From an uncultured Pelagibacteraceae bacterium (GTDB lineage: Bacteria; Pseudomonadota; Alphaproteobacteria; Pelagibacterales; Pelagibacteraceae): a stretch of DNA of 64,000 bases. The notes under the pieces are model-generated. The model did not search any database, was not told where the DNA came from, and worked only from the letters and a program-made list of their open reading frames with translations. The position numbers were made by a program, and so were the translations under genes. Positions 19,372 through 27,305 of this stretch are shown here, piece by piece (position 1 is the stretch's first letter; every line of letters starts with the position of its first letter). The stretch lies in contig CACFOR010000002.1 in NCBI GenBank assembly GCA_902567785.1, positions 113,422 to 177,421 of the forward strand, read 5' to 3'.

Positions 19372-20153
19372 GTAATATTTTTTGGGTTAGGCATTCCAAC
19401 CTTATTATAACCAGCATCAACGTAGTGTATCTCACCAGTTACAGCTGCAGACAAATCGCTTAATAAATATAATGCTGAGCCTCCAATATCATTAATATCT
19501 ACATTTCTTTTTAAAAAAGAATGGTCTTCATTCCATTTATATAAAAATTTTGCATCACCTATTGCAGATGCTGCTAGTGTTTTAATAGGACCTGCACTAA
19601 TAGCATTTACTCTTATTCCTTTAGCACCCAAGTCTCTAGCAAGGTATTTTACACTAGTTTCTAAGGCGGCTTTACAAACTCCCATTACATTATAATTTGG
19701 AATTACTTTAGAAGACTCATAAGTCAAGGTTAGGACACTAGAGCCTTTATTCATGATTTTTGAAGCTTCTTTTGTTATTTCAGTTAGTGAAAAACAAGAA
19801 ATAAGCATACTCTTTAAAAAATTTTCTCTCGATGTATTTAAATACTCTCCCGAAAGTTCAGACCTATCTGAAAAAGCAATAGCATGAACGACAAAATCTA
19901 AATTTCCCCATTTTTTTTTAATATCATCAAAAGTTCTGGTTATTTCTTCTTTTTTTTCAACATCACAGCTTAGCGTGAAATTTGATTTTAAAGATTCGGC
20001 TAATGGGACAACTCTTTTTTTTAAAGTATCACCTAAATATGTAAAAGCAAGTTCGGCACCATTTTCCGAAAGTTTTTTTGCTATACCCCAAGCAATCGAA
20101 CGATCATTTGCTACTCCCATAATTAATCCCTTTTTACCTTTTAATAAAGACAT
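19368..20153 (-). CDS. fabI: Enoyl-[acyl-carrier-protein] reductase (NADH) FabI
   Basis: A 261-residue short-chain dehydrogenase of the FabI subclass. The NAD loop starts [14 protein letters not shown] and the active site has Tyr145, Tyr154 and Lys161 ([12 protein letters not shown]) in the FabI spacing. [18 protein letters not shown] precedes the substrate loop. It performs the last reduction of each fatty acid elongation cycle. It is the third gene after fabA and fabB, all on the minus strand, the order known from rhizobia and Brucella. Four bases separate it from fabB. Confidence 0.95.
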   Translation of the reverse strand: MSLLKGKKGLIMGVANDRSIAWGIAKKLSENGAELAFTYLGDTLKKRVVPLAESLKSNFTLSCDVEKKEEITRTFDDIKKKWGNLDFVVHAIAFSDRSELSGEYLNTSRENFLKSMLISCFSLTEITKEASKIMNKGSSVLTLTYESSKVIPNYNVMGVCKAALETSVKYLARDLGAKGIRVNAISAGPIKTLAASAIGDAKFLYKWNEDHSFLKRNVDINDIGGSALYLLSDLSAAVTGEIHYVDAGYNKVGMPNPKNIT

Positions 20154-20157
20154 ATTG

Positions 20158-21372
20158 TTAATTTACTTTTTCAAAAACTAAAGTTGCATTGGTGCCACCA
20201 AAACCAAAACTATTTGACATTATTGAATTTAAAGTTACTCCTTTTTCAACTTTCGTTACGATTGGATATTTTTTCGCTTCTTCATCCATTTCAGTTATAT
20301 TTACTGATGCTGATATAAAATTATTTTTCATCATAATTAAACTATAAATAGCTTCATGCACAGAGGTAGCTCCTAATGAGTGACCCGAAAGTGATTTTGT
20401 CGAACTTATTTTTGGTATTGAATTTTTAAATACTTCTTTTACTGCTTTGAGTTCAGTAATATCTCCCACAGGCGTTGATGTTCCATGGGTATTTATATAA
20501 TCAATTTTATTTTTACTTGTACTTAAAGCCATATTCATGCATCTTACAGCTCCCTCTCCAGATGGAGCAACCATGTCATAACCGTCAGATGTGGCTCCAT
20601 ATCCAGTAATCTCTGCGTAAATTTTTGCACCTCTTGCTTTTGCGTGTTCATACTCTTCTAAAGTTAAAACACCACCACCACCAGAAATTACAAACCCATC
20701 TCTAGTTTTATCATATGGTCTTGATGCTTTTTCTGGAACATCATTATATTTTGAAGATAAAGCGGTCATAGCATCAAACATTGCTGTTAATGCTAAATGA
20801 ACTTCATCGCTACCACCTGCAAAAATAATTTTTTGTTTTCCCAATTGAATTAGTTCCATTGCATTTCCAATACAATGCCCACTAGTAGCACAAGCTGAAC
20901 TAATTGTATAATTTACTCCTTTTATTTTGAATGGAACTGCTAGCGTTGCAGATGCTGTGCTAGCCATTGTTCTCGGAACAACAAATGGGCCCATTTTTTT
21001 TGGATTTTTTTCACGAGTTTTATCAGCTGCTAAAATAACATTTTTTATTGAAGGTCCTCCAGAACCCATTATCATACCAGTTGAAATATTGCTTACTTCT
21101 TTTTCCTCTAAACCAGAGTCTTTAACAGCTTCTTTCATAGCAATATAATTATAAGCTGAACCTTCACCCATAAATCTGATTATCTTTCTGTCAACATGAT
21201 CTTCTAACTTAACATTCGGCTTACCATGGATATTACTTTTTAAATTATATTCTTTATATTCTTCACAAAATGTAATTCCTGATTTAGAATTTAATAAAGC
21301 CTGATAAACTTCTTCTTGATTATTTCCAAGGCAAGAAACAATTCCAATTCCAGTAATTACTACTCTTTTCAT
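20158..21372 (-). CDS. fabB: 3-oxoacyl-[acyl-carrier-protein] synthase I
   Basis: A 404-residue thiolase-fold condensing enzyme. The nucleophile is Cys161 in [10 protein letters not shown] and the two active-site histidines lie in [11 protein letters not shown] and SGHSLGATS. The C-terminal [10 protein letters not shown] glycine loop is complete. FabB rather than FabF is favoured because it is operonic with fabA, the pairing needed for unsaturated fatty acid synthesis. The ATG overlaps the fabA stop region by one base. Length and motifs are normal. Confidence 0.95.
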   Translation of the reverse strand: MKRVVITGIGIVSCLGNNQEEVYQALLNSKSGITFCEEYKEYNLKSNIHGKPNVKLEDHVDRKIIRFMGEGSAYNYIAMKEAVKDSGLEEKEVSNISTGMIMGSGGPSIKNVILAADKTREKNPKKMGPFVVPRTMASTASATLAVPFKIKGVNYTISSACATSGHCIGNAMELIQLGKQKIIFAGGSDEVHLALTAMFDAMTALSSKYNDVPEKASRPYDKTRDGFVISGGGGVLTLEEYEHAKARGAKIYAEITGYGATSDGYDMVAPSGEGAVRCMNMALSTSKNKIDYINTHGTSTPVGDITELKAVKEVFKNSIPKISSTKSLSGHSLGATSVHEAIYSLIMMKNNFISASVNITEMDEEAKKYPIVTKVEKGVTLNSIMSNSFGFGGTNATLVFEKVN

Positions 21373-21875
21373 TATTTAAATAATCCTACTTTTAAATTTT
21401 CTGCTTCATAAATAGCTTCATCATCAGCATATAATATTCCATCAGCCAAACCGACAACAGCTCCTTTTTTTTTTAATATTCTTTTCATATCAACCTGATA
21501 TCTAGCAATTTTGACATTTTTTAGAACTTCACCTGTAAATTTGACATTATTTACTCCCAGAGCTCTGCCTTTACCCGGTTCACCTATCCAACCAAGAAAA
21601 AAACCAACTAGTTGCCACATAGCATCCAAGCCAAGACATCCAGGCATAACCGGATCTTCTTTAAAATGACAATCAAAAAACCACATTTTATCTTTGATAT
21701 CTAGTTCTGCTTGAATCACTCCTTTTTTATAAGTTCCTTTGTGTTGATTAATATTTATAATTCTATCAAACATTAGCATTGGAGGAGATGGAAGTTTGGC
21801 ATTTCCAGGACCAAATAGCTTTCCATTAGCACACTCAATTAATTCCTCATATTTGAAACTATTTTTTTTTATCAT
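21372..21875 (-). CDS. fabA: 3-hydroxydecanoyl-[acyl-carrier-protein] dehydratase FabA
   Basis: A 167-residue hot-dog-fold dehydratase/isomerase. The catalytic His70 ([23 protein letters not shown] region) and Asp84 match the E. coli numbering. It introduces the cis double bond at the C10 stage, committing carbon to unsaturated fatty acids. First gene of fabA-fabB-fabI. It diverges from irr over a 99-base gap that contains an Irr-type operator nearer to irr. Whether that operator also affects fabA is unknown. Confidence 0.96.
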   Translation of the reverse strand: MIKKNSFKYEELIECANGKLFGPGNAKLPSPPMLMFDRIININQHKGTYKKGVIQAELDIKDKMWFFDCHFKEDPVMPGCLGLDAMWQLVGFFLGWIGEPGKGRALGVNNVKFTGEVLKNVKIARYQVDMKRILKKKGAVVGLADGILYADDEAIYEAENLKVGLFK

Positions 21876-21922
21876 AAAAATAAATTAATACTTGATTAAT
21901 ATACTTTATTACATATATTTAG

Positions 21923-21939
21923 TTTAGAATGATTATAAA
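21923..21939 (+). promoter_or_regulatory. Irr-box-like operator upstream of irr
   Basis: TTTAGAAT-G-ATTATAAA is an imperfect 8-1-8 inverted repeat; one arm differs from perfect symmetry at a single base. It resembles the iron control element (ICE/Irr box, TTTAGAA-type arms) described in alphaproteobacteria. It lies 35 bases before the irr ATG and contains a possible -10 (TATAAA, 21934-21939). The same 17-mer with one change stands before rubrerythrin at 22450. This suggests autoregulation of irr. Confidence 0.65.
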
Positions 21940-21974
21940 TTAAAACATCAATAAAACCGCTATTTTTAAAGATA

Positions 21975-22409
21975 ATGGAGCAACAAAAATTTCATATAAA
22001 TAAACTCAGGGTTTCAGGATTGAGACCAACCAAGCAAAGACTTGCTATATCCAAGATTCTATTTAATAGAAGAGAAACGTTTCACTTTACAATAGAGCAA
22101 TTAAAAAAAGTAATTGAAAAAAATTCTAAAAAAAAAATATCATTAGCTACTTTGTACAATACTGTGCATGCATTTAAAAAAAAAGGATATTTAAAAGAAA
22201 TTCCATTAAAAGGAAATCAAACTTTTTTTGATACAAACACAAGTAGTCACCATCATTTTTATGACGAAGATACGTTACAATTAATTGATATAAAAGATGA
22301 AAATATTTCTATAAATAATTTGCCAAAAACACCAAATGGAAAAAAAATTCAAGACATAGAGATTACAATTAAAGTTGCGAGTAATTATCAAAAGCAAAAA
22401 GATAATTAA
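21975..22409 (+). CDS. irr: Fur-family iron response regulator Irr
   Basis: A 144-residue Fur-like winged-helix protein with GLRPTKQRLAISKILF and SLATLYNTVHAFKKKGYLKEI. The three-histidine run SSHHHFYDED (His92-94) is the haem/metal-binding signature of the Irr subgroup. Irr in alphaproteobacteria controls iron and haem genes in response to haem status. Its place beside fabA is the rhizobial arrangement. An Irr-box-like repeat precedes both this gene and the downstream rubrerythrin, so it is the obvious candidate regulator of that operon. Confidence 0.92.
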   Translation: MEQQKFHINKLRVSGLRPTKQRLAISKILFNRRETFHFTIEQLKKVIEKNSKKKISLATLYNTVHAFKKKGYLKEIPLKGNQTFFDTNTSSHHHFYDEDTLQLIDIKDENISINNLPKTPNGKKIQDIEITIKVASNYQKQKDN

Positions 22410-22438
22410 TTTTAAGCATATTAAAATATTTTAAACCA

Positions 22439-22466
22439 TTGACTTACAGTTTAGAATCATTATAAA
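22439..22466 (+). promoter_or_regulatory. Predicted sigma-70 promoter of the rubrerythrin operon
   Basis: TTGACT (22439-22444) and TATAAA (22461-22466) are separated by 16 bases. The Irr-box-like repeat covers most of the spacer and the whole -10, so a bound regulator would block RNA polymerase. The predicted transcript would begin near 22473, followed by AAAGGAG (22475-22481) and the rubrerythrin ATG at 22489. Confidence 0.6.
22450..22466 (+). promoter_or_regulatory. Irr-box-like operator upstream of rubrerythrin
   Basis: TTTAGAAT-C-ATTATAAA is identical to the element before irr except for the central base, which does not affect the symmetry. It overlaps the predicted -10 of the rubrerythrin promoter, a repressor-like position. 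The match in a noncoding region 500 bases away, next to the irr gene itself, makes chance unlikely. Confidence 0.68.
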
Positions 22467-22488
22467 CTGAATTTAAAGGAGAATTACT

Positions 22489-22902
22489 ATGGCACTAAAA
22501 GGAAGTAAAACGGAAAAAAATTTAAAAGAGGCTTTTGCTGGCGAAAGTCAAGCAAATCGTAGATATCTTTATTTTGCACAAAAAGCAGATGTAGAAGGTT
22601 ACAATGATGTTGCTGCGGTTTTTAGATCTACAGCAGAAGGAGAAACAGGTCATGCGCATGGTCATTTAGAATTTTTAGAAGAAGTAGGTGATCCAGCGAC
22701 TGGAAAACCAATTGGAGAAACTAAAGATAATTTAGCATCTGCAGTTGCAGGAGAAACTCACGAATACACTGACATGTATCCAGGAATGGCAAAAACTGCA
22801 AGAGAAGAAGGTTTTGAAGAGATAGCAGATTGGTTTGAAACTTTAGCAAAAGCTGAAAAATCTCACGCCGGTAAATTTCAAAAAACATTAGAATCAATTT
22901 AA
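22489..22902 (+). CDS. rbr: Rubrerythrin (erythrin-type, no rubredoxin domain)
   Basis: A 137-residue four-helix diiron protein. The ligands are visible: Glu19 (GES), Glu52 and His55 (EGETGHAHGH), Glu89 (GETHEY), and Glu123 with His126 (EKSHAG). The C-terminal CxxC rubredoxin domain of classical rubrerythrin is absent, as in short erythrin types. The family reduces hydrogen peroxide, so it needs an electron donor; the Fe-S protein encoded next is a candidate. A strong AAAGGAG ribosome site and the Irr-box promoter precede it. Confidence 0.94.
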   Translation: MALKGSKTEKNLKEAFAGESQANRRYLYFAQKADVEGYNDVAAVFRSTAEGETGHAHGHLEFLEEVGDPATGKPIGETKDNLASAVAGETHEYTDMYPGMAKTAREEGFEEIADWFETLAKAEKSHAGKFQKTLESI

Positions 22903-22910
22903 TAAACATT

Positions 22911-22935
22911 TAGGTGGTGGGGAAACCCCCACCTA
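22911..22935 (+). other. GC-rich hairpin between rubrerythrin and the Fe-S gene
   Basis: TAGGTGG(T)GGG pairs with CCCCCACCTA around a GAAA tetraloop: about ten base pairs, mostly G-C, with one bulged T. It starts 8 bases after the rubrerythrin stop and ends 9 bases before the next ATG, where a ribosome site would lie. No T-run follows, so it is not a normal intrinsic terminator. It may stabilise the 3' end of the rubrerythrin mRNA or reduce translation of the next gene. Confidence 0.65.
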
Positions 22936-22944
22936 TAATTTACA

Positions 22945-24276
22945 ATGAATAAAGAAGGAAGTACGCAAGCACCAAAACGGCATGCGATTGATTTCAATCA
23001 TCCCGATTTTCTTGATGAAAAAAAATTAGATCAAGAAATGCGAAGGGTATTTGATATTTGTCATGGTTGCAGAAGATGTTTTAACCTATGTGAAAGTTTC
23101 CCCAAACTTTTTGATATGATTGACGAGTCAAAAAATGAAGATGTGGAAAGTTTATCAAGTGATCAATTTGTTCCAGTTGTAGATGCTTGTACACTTTGTG
23201 ATATGTGTTTTATGACGAAATGTCCATATGTGCCTCCACATGAGTTTGATTTAGATTTTCCACATTTGATGCTTAGGTATAGAACTCTTCAAAAAAAACA
23301 AAATAAATTAACATTAATTCCTTCACAATTAGCCAAAATAGACAGAAATGCAAAAATTGGAGTTATGTTTTCGTGGTTTGTAAATTGGGTATCAAATACT
23401 AAAAATAAGTTTTTAAGAAAAATTTTGGAGCTAATATCTGGAATAGATAAAAGAGTTAAACTTCCTTCTTATAATTCAGAAACTTTTACAAGTTACTTTA
23501 AAAAAAATAAAAGTTTTACAAATATAAAAAATACAAATACAGAAAGAAAAGTGGTTATTTATTCAACATGTTTTGTTAATTTTAATAAAAAAGATACTGG
23601 GATTGCTGCACTTAAAGTTTTAAAAAAAAATGGTGTTGAAGTTCAAGAAGCATATCCTGGGTGCTGCGGAATGCCTTTTCTAGAGCAAGCGGATCTACAA
23701 AAAGTAGTTGAGCAGGCTAAAAAAGTATCAAAAGATTTAATTAAATGGGTAGATAAAGGTTATCGTGTCATTACACTGACAGCTAGCTGTGGTTTAATGT
23801 TAAAATTTGAATGGCCGTTATTATTACCTAAATATGAAGATGTAATTAAATTATCAAAAAATGTTAGTGATATTGATGAATATATAGTCGATATTTCCAG
23901 CAAGGAAGGTTTGGCAGAGGGACTCCAAGAAATTGATGGTGGAGTAACAGTTCATCACGCCTGTCACGCAAGGGCACAGAATATGGGAGTCAAAGCACGA
24001 GATATGCTTAAGCTAATACCGAATGTAAAAATTGACGTAGTTGAACGATGTGCTGGACATGGAGGAACTTTTGGAGTGATGAAAAATACACATGATCTTG
24101 CTTTAAAAGTAGGCAGACCAACAGCAAGACAAATCAAAAAAAAAAATAACAAATATATGGCTTCGGATTGTCCGCTTGCAGGTAAGCATTTAAAACAACT
24201 AGAACAAGATACAAATATATCAAACGATGAGGCATTACATCCTATAGAATTAATAGCGAAGGCATATAAATTATGA
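22945..24276 (+). CDS. Fe-S oxidoreductase (GlpC/heterodisulfide-reductase-like)
   Basis: A 443-residue soluble electron-transfer protein. Two 4Fe-4S motifs are present: Cys39, Cys42, Cys45, Cys49 and Cys82, Cys85, Cys88, Cys93. Two cysteine-rich CCG-type domains follow, with YPGCCGMPFLEQ and later HHACHARAQ / ERCAGHGGTFG. This layout is shared by GlpC and HdrD-like subunits. Its position between rubrerythrin and a DUF3501 gene suggests it passes electrons for peroxide reduction or a related stress role (inference). The stop overlaps the next ATG (ATGA). The substrate is unknown. Confidence 0.88.
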   Translation: MNKEGSTQAPKRHAIDFNHPDFLDEKKLDQEMRRVFDICHGCRRCFNLCESFPKLFDMIDESKNEDVESLSSDQFVPVVDACTLCDMCFMTKCPYVPPHEFDLDFPHLMLRYRTLQKKQNKLTLIPSQLAKIDRNAKIGVMFSWFVNWVSNTKNKFLRKILELISGIDKRVKLPSYNSETFTSYFKKNKSFTNIKNTNTERKVVIYSTCFVNFNKKDTGIAALKVLKKNGVEVQEAYPGCCGMPFLEQADLQKVVEQAKKVSKDLIKWVDKGYRVITLTASCGLMLKFEWPLLLPKYEDVIKLSKNVSDIDEYIVDISSKEGLAEGLQEIDGGVTVHHACHARAQNMGVKARDMLKLIPNVKIDVVERCAGHGGTFGVMKNTHDLALKVGRPTARQIKKKNNKYMASDCPLAGKHLKQLEQDTNISNDEALHPIELIAKAYKL

Positions 24277-24872
24277 TTATGACAAAAGATAACAGAATTA
24301 TAGAAAAGAAAGATTTAATTCCTAACGAAATTTATGCAAAAAACAGGAGGGAACTTAGAAAAAAATTACTAGAATTTAAAAAAAATAGAAGAGTACCAGT
24401 TGGACCATACTCAACTTTTTATTTTGAAAGTTATGAAACCATGCTCGGGCAAGTTCAGGAAATGTTATATATAGAAAAAGGTGGTGATCAACAACTAAAA
24501 GATGAACTAGAAGCTTACAACCCTCTAGTTCCTAAGGGTAAAGAACTTGTTGCAACTTTAATGTTTGAAATTGATAATCCTATTTTAAGAACTGAATTTT
24601 TAAATAAAATTGGTGGAGTAGAAGAAAAAATATACATAAAAATTGGAAACGAAAAAATAGACGCAATTCCTGAACAAGATTTAGATCGTACTTCAGCAGA
24701 GGGCAAAGCATCCTCAGTACAATTCTTGCATTTTAAGTTCTCAGAAGATCAAATAAAAAAATTTAAAAATTCAAATAATGAAATTTTGCTTGGTATTGAT
24801 CATAATTTTTATAATCATTCAACAAAGCTTTCAAAAAATATAAGAAATTATTTAAATAACGATTTTATTTAA
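24273..24872 (+). CDS. DUF3501 family protein
   Basis: A 199-residue soluble protein recognised as DUF3501 by its EYxxNRRELRKKLLEFKKNRRVPVGPYSTFYFESYETM-type start and the YNPLVPKGKELVATLMFEI segment. No catalytic motif can be read. The family commonly sits next to rubrerythrin and GlpC-like Fe-S protein genes in proteobacteria, as here, so it probably works in the same process. It starts on ATGA overlapping the upstream stop; a second ATG lies at 24279. Its stop overlaps that of the convergent SH3 gene by eight bases. Confidence 0.82.
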   Translation: MIMTKDNRIIEKKDLIPNEIYAKNRRELRKKLLEFKKNRRVPVGPYSTFYFESYETMLGQVQEMLYIEKGGDQQLKDELEAYNPLVPKGKELVATLMFEIDNPILRTEFLNKIGGVEEKIYIKIGNEKIDAIPEQDLDRTSAEGKASSVQFLHFKFSEDQIKKFKNSNNEILLGIDHNFYNHSTKLSKNIRNYLNNDFI

Positions 24873-25338
24873 TTTTTCCCCAAAGAGAACTTTTGTTAAT
24901 CCATCCAACAAGTCCACCAGTTGAAATTTTGCACCAATTTTTTTTACATTTTTTTATTAAAACCAATCTTCCAGATTCTAACTTTGCCATTGGTTTTGAA
25001 TAAATTGTATTTCTTTTATAAAGTATAGAGTTGTTATTTATGTTTATTGCAGATTTTTTTTTAGATAATTGAGAAATATGTATCCAGCCTGAATTGTTTT
25101 CAAAATCTTTAATTTTTCTCCATATTTCAGATTTGTCTAAAATAATTACAGGTAAATATTTTTTTTTATAAATTAATTTTATTGGATATTCAAATGAAGG
25201 CCCCTGACGTAAGTTTACTTCACTATTTTTCAAAGTTAAAAATTTTTTTTCCTCATTTGCAATTATAGGTGAAGAAAAAAATAAAATTAAAAGTAATAAA
25301 AGATAAAATATTGTGTTTTTTTTATTATTTTCTTTCAT
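24865..25338 (-). CDS. Secreted bacterial SH3-domain protein
   Basis: A 157-residue protein with a signal peptide (KKNTIFYLLLLLILFFSSPIIA) and a bacterial SH3 fold. The first SH3 repeat begins VNLRQGPSFEYPI and a second SH3-like unit ends GGLVGWINKSSLWG. Such domains in periplasmic proteins bind wall peptides or other ligands. Homologues are often found near moeB-like or coaBC genes in alphaproteobacteria, but the function is not known. Its start overlaps the 3' end of the moeB-like gene by 14 bases. Confidence 0.8.
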   Translation of the reverse strand: MKENNKKNTIFYLLLLLILFFSSPIIANEEKKFLTLKNSEVNLRQGPSFEYPIKLIYKKKYLPVIILDKSEIWRKIKDFENNSGWIHISQLSKKKSAININNNSILYKRNTIYSKPMAKLESGRLVLIKKCKKNWCKISTGGLVGWINKSSLWGKIK

Positions 25339-26083
25339 TGCAATAGCAGTTAGAACGTTTATTCAGCTTAACTTTTCTAAATGTTAATTTTAAACTATCA
25401 ACAATTAATATGTAACCACAAAGGGAGTTTCCAATTCCTACAATTTCTTTAACAATTTCATTAGCCTGTATACTGCCAATTATGCCCGCCAAGGGGCCTA
25501 GAATGCCCTCATATTCGCAATTATCTGTGTCTGGGTTAGTAGGCATTTTAGGAATGAAACATCGTAAACATGGTGATTTTTTCTTTGAGAAATTGAAAGT
25601 GTAAACGTGACCATCAAATTTACTTATTGCACCCGATACTAATATTTTTTTGTTTTTTAAACAGTAATCGTTAACTAAAAAGCGAGTTCTAAAATTATCA
25701 CTTCCGTCTACAATTATATTAAAATTTTTCGCTATTTTATTAATATTTTTAATTGTTAGTATTTTATTAAAAGATTTAAGTTGAATATGTGGGTTAATTT
25801 TTTTTAATTTACTTATTGCAGTTTTTGACTTTATTTTTTTTATATCATATGTAGAAAAAATAATTTGTCGACTTAAATTAGAAATCTCAACTTTATCTTT
25901 ATCAATAATTCCAATCTTACCAACACCTAATGCGGCTAAATAAATTGCGATGGGAGAACCGAGTCCACCAGCACCAATTATTAGAACGCTAGATTTTGAA
26001 AGCTTTTTTTGTCCAATTATTCCAATTTTTTTTAGAATTATCTGTCTAGAATATCTTTCTATTTGATTTTTAGTAAATTTCAT
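25325..26083 (-). CDS. moeB: ThiF/MoeB-type adenylyltransferase
   Basis: A 252-residue E1-like enzyme. The N-terminal RYSRQI motif, the ATP loop GAGGLGSP and DGSDNFRTRF are all present. The zinc cysteines are CLRC and the C-terminal CYC, and a catalytic-type Cys lies in DNCEYEGILGPL. The family adenylates the C-terminus of ubiquitin-like sulphur carriers (MoaD or ThiS). Which carrier it serves cannot be read here, since no moa or thi genes are in the window. It lies 9 bases after coaBC, probably in one operon. Confidence 0.87.
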   Translation of the reverse strand: MKFTKNQIERYSRQIILKKIGIIGQKKLSKSSVLIIGAGGLGSPIAIYLAALGVGKIGIIDKDKVEISNLSRQIIFSTYDIKKIKSKTAISKLKKINPHIQLKSFNKILTIKNINKIAKNFNIIVDGSDNFRTRFLVNDYCLKNKKILVSGAISKFDGHVYTFNFSKKKSPCLRCFIPKMPTNPDTDNCEYEGILGPLAGIIGSIQANEIVKEIVGIGNSLCGYILIVDSLKLTFRKVKLNKRSNCYCNERK

Positions 26084-26092
26084 TATCCTTTA

Positions 26093-27298
26093 TTATTGGA
26101 TAAAATTATTAACTATTTTTCTAACTATTTTATTTGCTATATTAGTTTTTGAATTTTTACTAATTTTTTCAATATTTTTGTCATCAATTATTGTTACAGC
26201 GTTATATTCTGAATCAAATCCAATTTCTGGATTGGATACATCATTGACAATTATCCAGTCACAATGTTTTTTTATTTTTTTTTCTTTAGCAAATTTTAAT
26301 ATATTATTTGTTTCAGCTGCAAAACCTACTACAAGTTTTGGCCGTTGAGAATTATTTTTGGACAAAAATTCTAATATATCTGGGTTTCTTTTAAAATTTA
26401 TATTTAAATCATTTTTTTTAATTTTATAAATCTCATATTTTTCTGGTTTAAAGTCAGTAACTGCTGCAGCACAAATAGCTATGTCTACAGGTAATGCTTT
26501 TTTTGTTTCCATATACATTTGTTTAGCAGTTTCTACTTTTATAAAATTTACATTTTGAGGTTTTTTCAATTTCGATGGCCCAGATATTAATGTTGTTTCT
26601 ATTCCAGATTTTGCTAAAGAATTAGCAATTTCATATCCTTGTTTACCGCTTGAATTATTTGTTATAAATCTAACTGGATCTATGTATTCTTTAGTGGGTC
26701 CCGCAGTAACTAAAGCTTTCAAATTTTTATCTTTTACAATGTCTCTATTTAAAAAATAATTTTTTATAAATTCATATATTTCTTCTGGAGATGACATTTT
26801 TCCTTCACCGTATTCTCCACAGGCCATTTCGCCAGTTGTTGGTCCTACAAATACATAGCCATAATCAAGCAGTTTATTGAAATTATTTTGTGTTGATTTG
26901 TGAATCCACATTCTAACATTCATTGCTGGAGCAAGTATTACTTGCTTGTTCGATGCCAATATAACGGTTGAAGCTAAATCATCTGCTCTACCTGATGCTA
27001 ACTTAGATATTGAATTTGCAGTAGCAGGAGCAAACAAAATTATATCACACCATCTGGATAAGGATATATGATCCATTTCAGCTTCTCTAGTACTATCAAA
27101 AATATTTTCATAAACTTTATTTTGACATAAGGAAGCAACTGATAATGGAGTTACAAATTTTTTTCCAGATTCAGTAAGTATAACTTTTATTTGACATCCT
27201 TGTTTTTTTAATAAACGAATTAAATCAAGAGATTTGTATGCAGAAATCCCTCCACCAATAACAAGAATAATTTTTTTCCTATTAAATAATTTGTCCAT
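26093..27298 (-). CDS. coaBC: Bifunctional phosphopantothenoylcysteine decarboxylase / phosphopantothenate-cysteine ligase
   Basis: A 401-residue fusion. The N-terminal flavin-dependent CoaC half has GGGISAYKSLDLIRLL, PAMNVRMW and the active Cys in ACGEYGEG. The C-terminal CoaB half has VTAGPTKEYIDPVRFITNNSSGKQGYE and the lysine region near KKIKKHCDWIIVND. It performs two consecutive steps from phosphopantothenate to phosphopantetheine in CoA synthesis. I chose the ATG at 27298; a TTG at 27325 would add 9 residues and overlap ubiB. Eight bases separate the two genes. Confidence 0.95.
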   Translation of the reverse strand: MDKLFNRKKIILVIGGGISAYKSLDLIRLLKKQGCQIKVILTESGKKFVTPLSVASLCQNKVYENIFDSTREAEMDHISLSRWCDIILFAPATANSISKLASGRADDLASTVILASNKQVILAPAMNVRMWIHKSTQNNFNKLLDYGYVFVGPTTGEMACGEYGEGKMSSPEEIYEFIKNYFLNRDIVKDKNLKALVTAGPTKEYIDPVRFITNNSSGKQGYEIANSLAKSGIETTLISGPSKLKKPQNVNFIKVETAKQMYMETKKALPVDIAICAAAVTDFKPEKYEIYKIKKNDLNINFKRNPDILEFLSKNNSQRPKLVVGFAAETNNILKFAKEKKIKKHCDWIIVNDVSNPEIGFDSEYNAVTIIDDKNIEKISKNSKTNIANKIVRKIVNNFIQ

Positions 27299-27305
27299 GT
27301 CTTTA

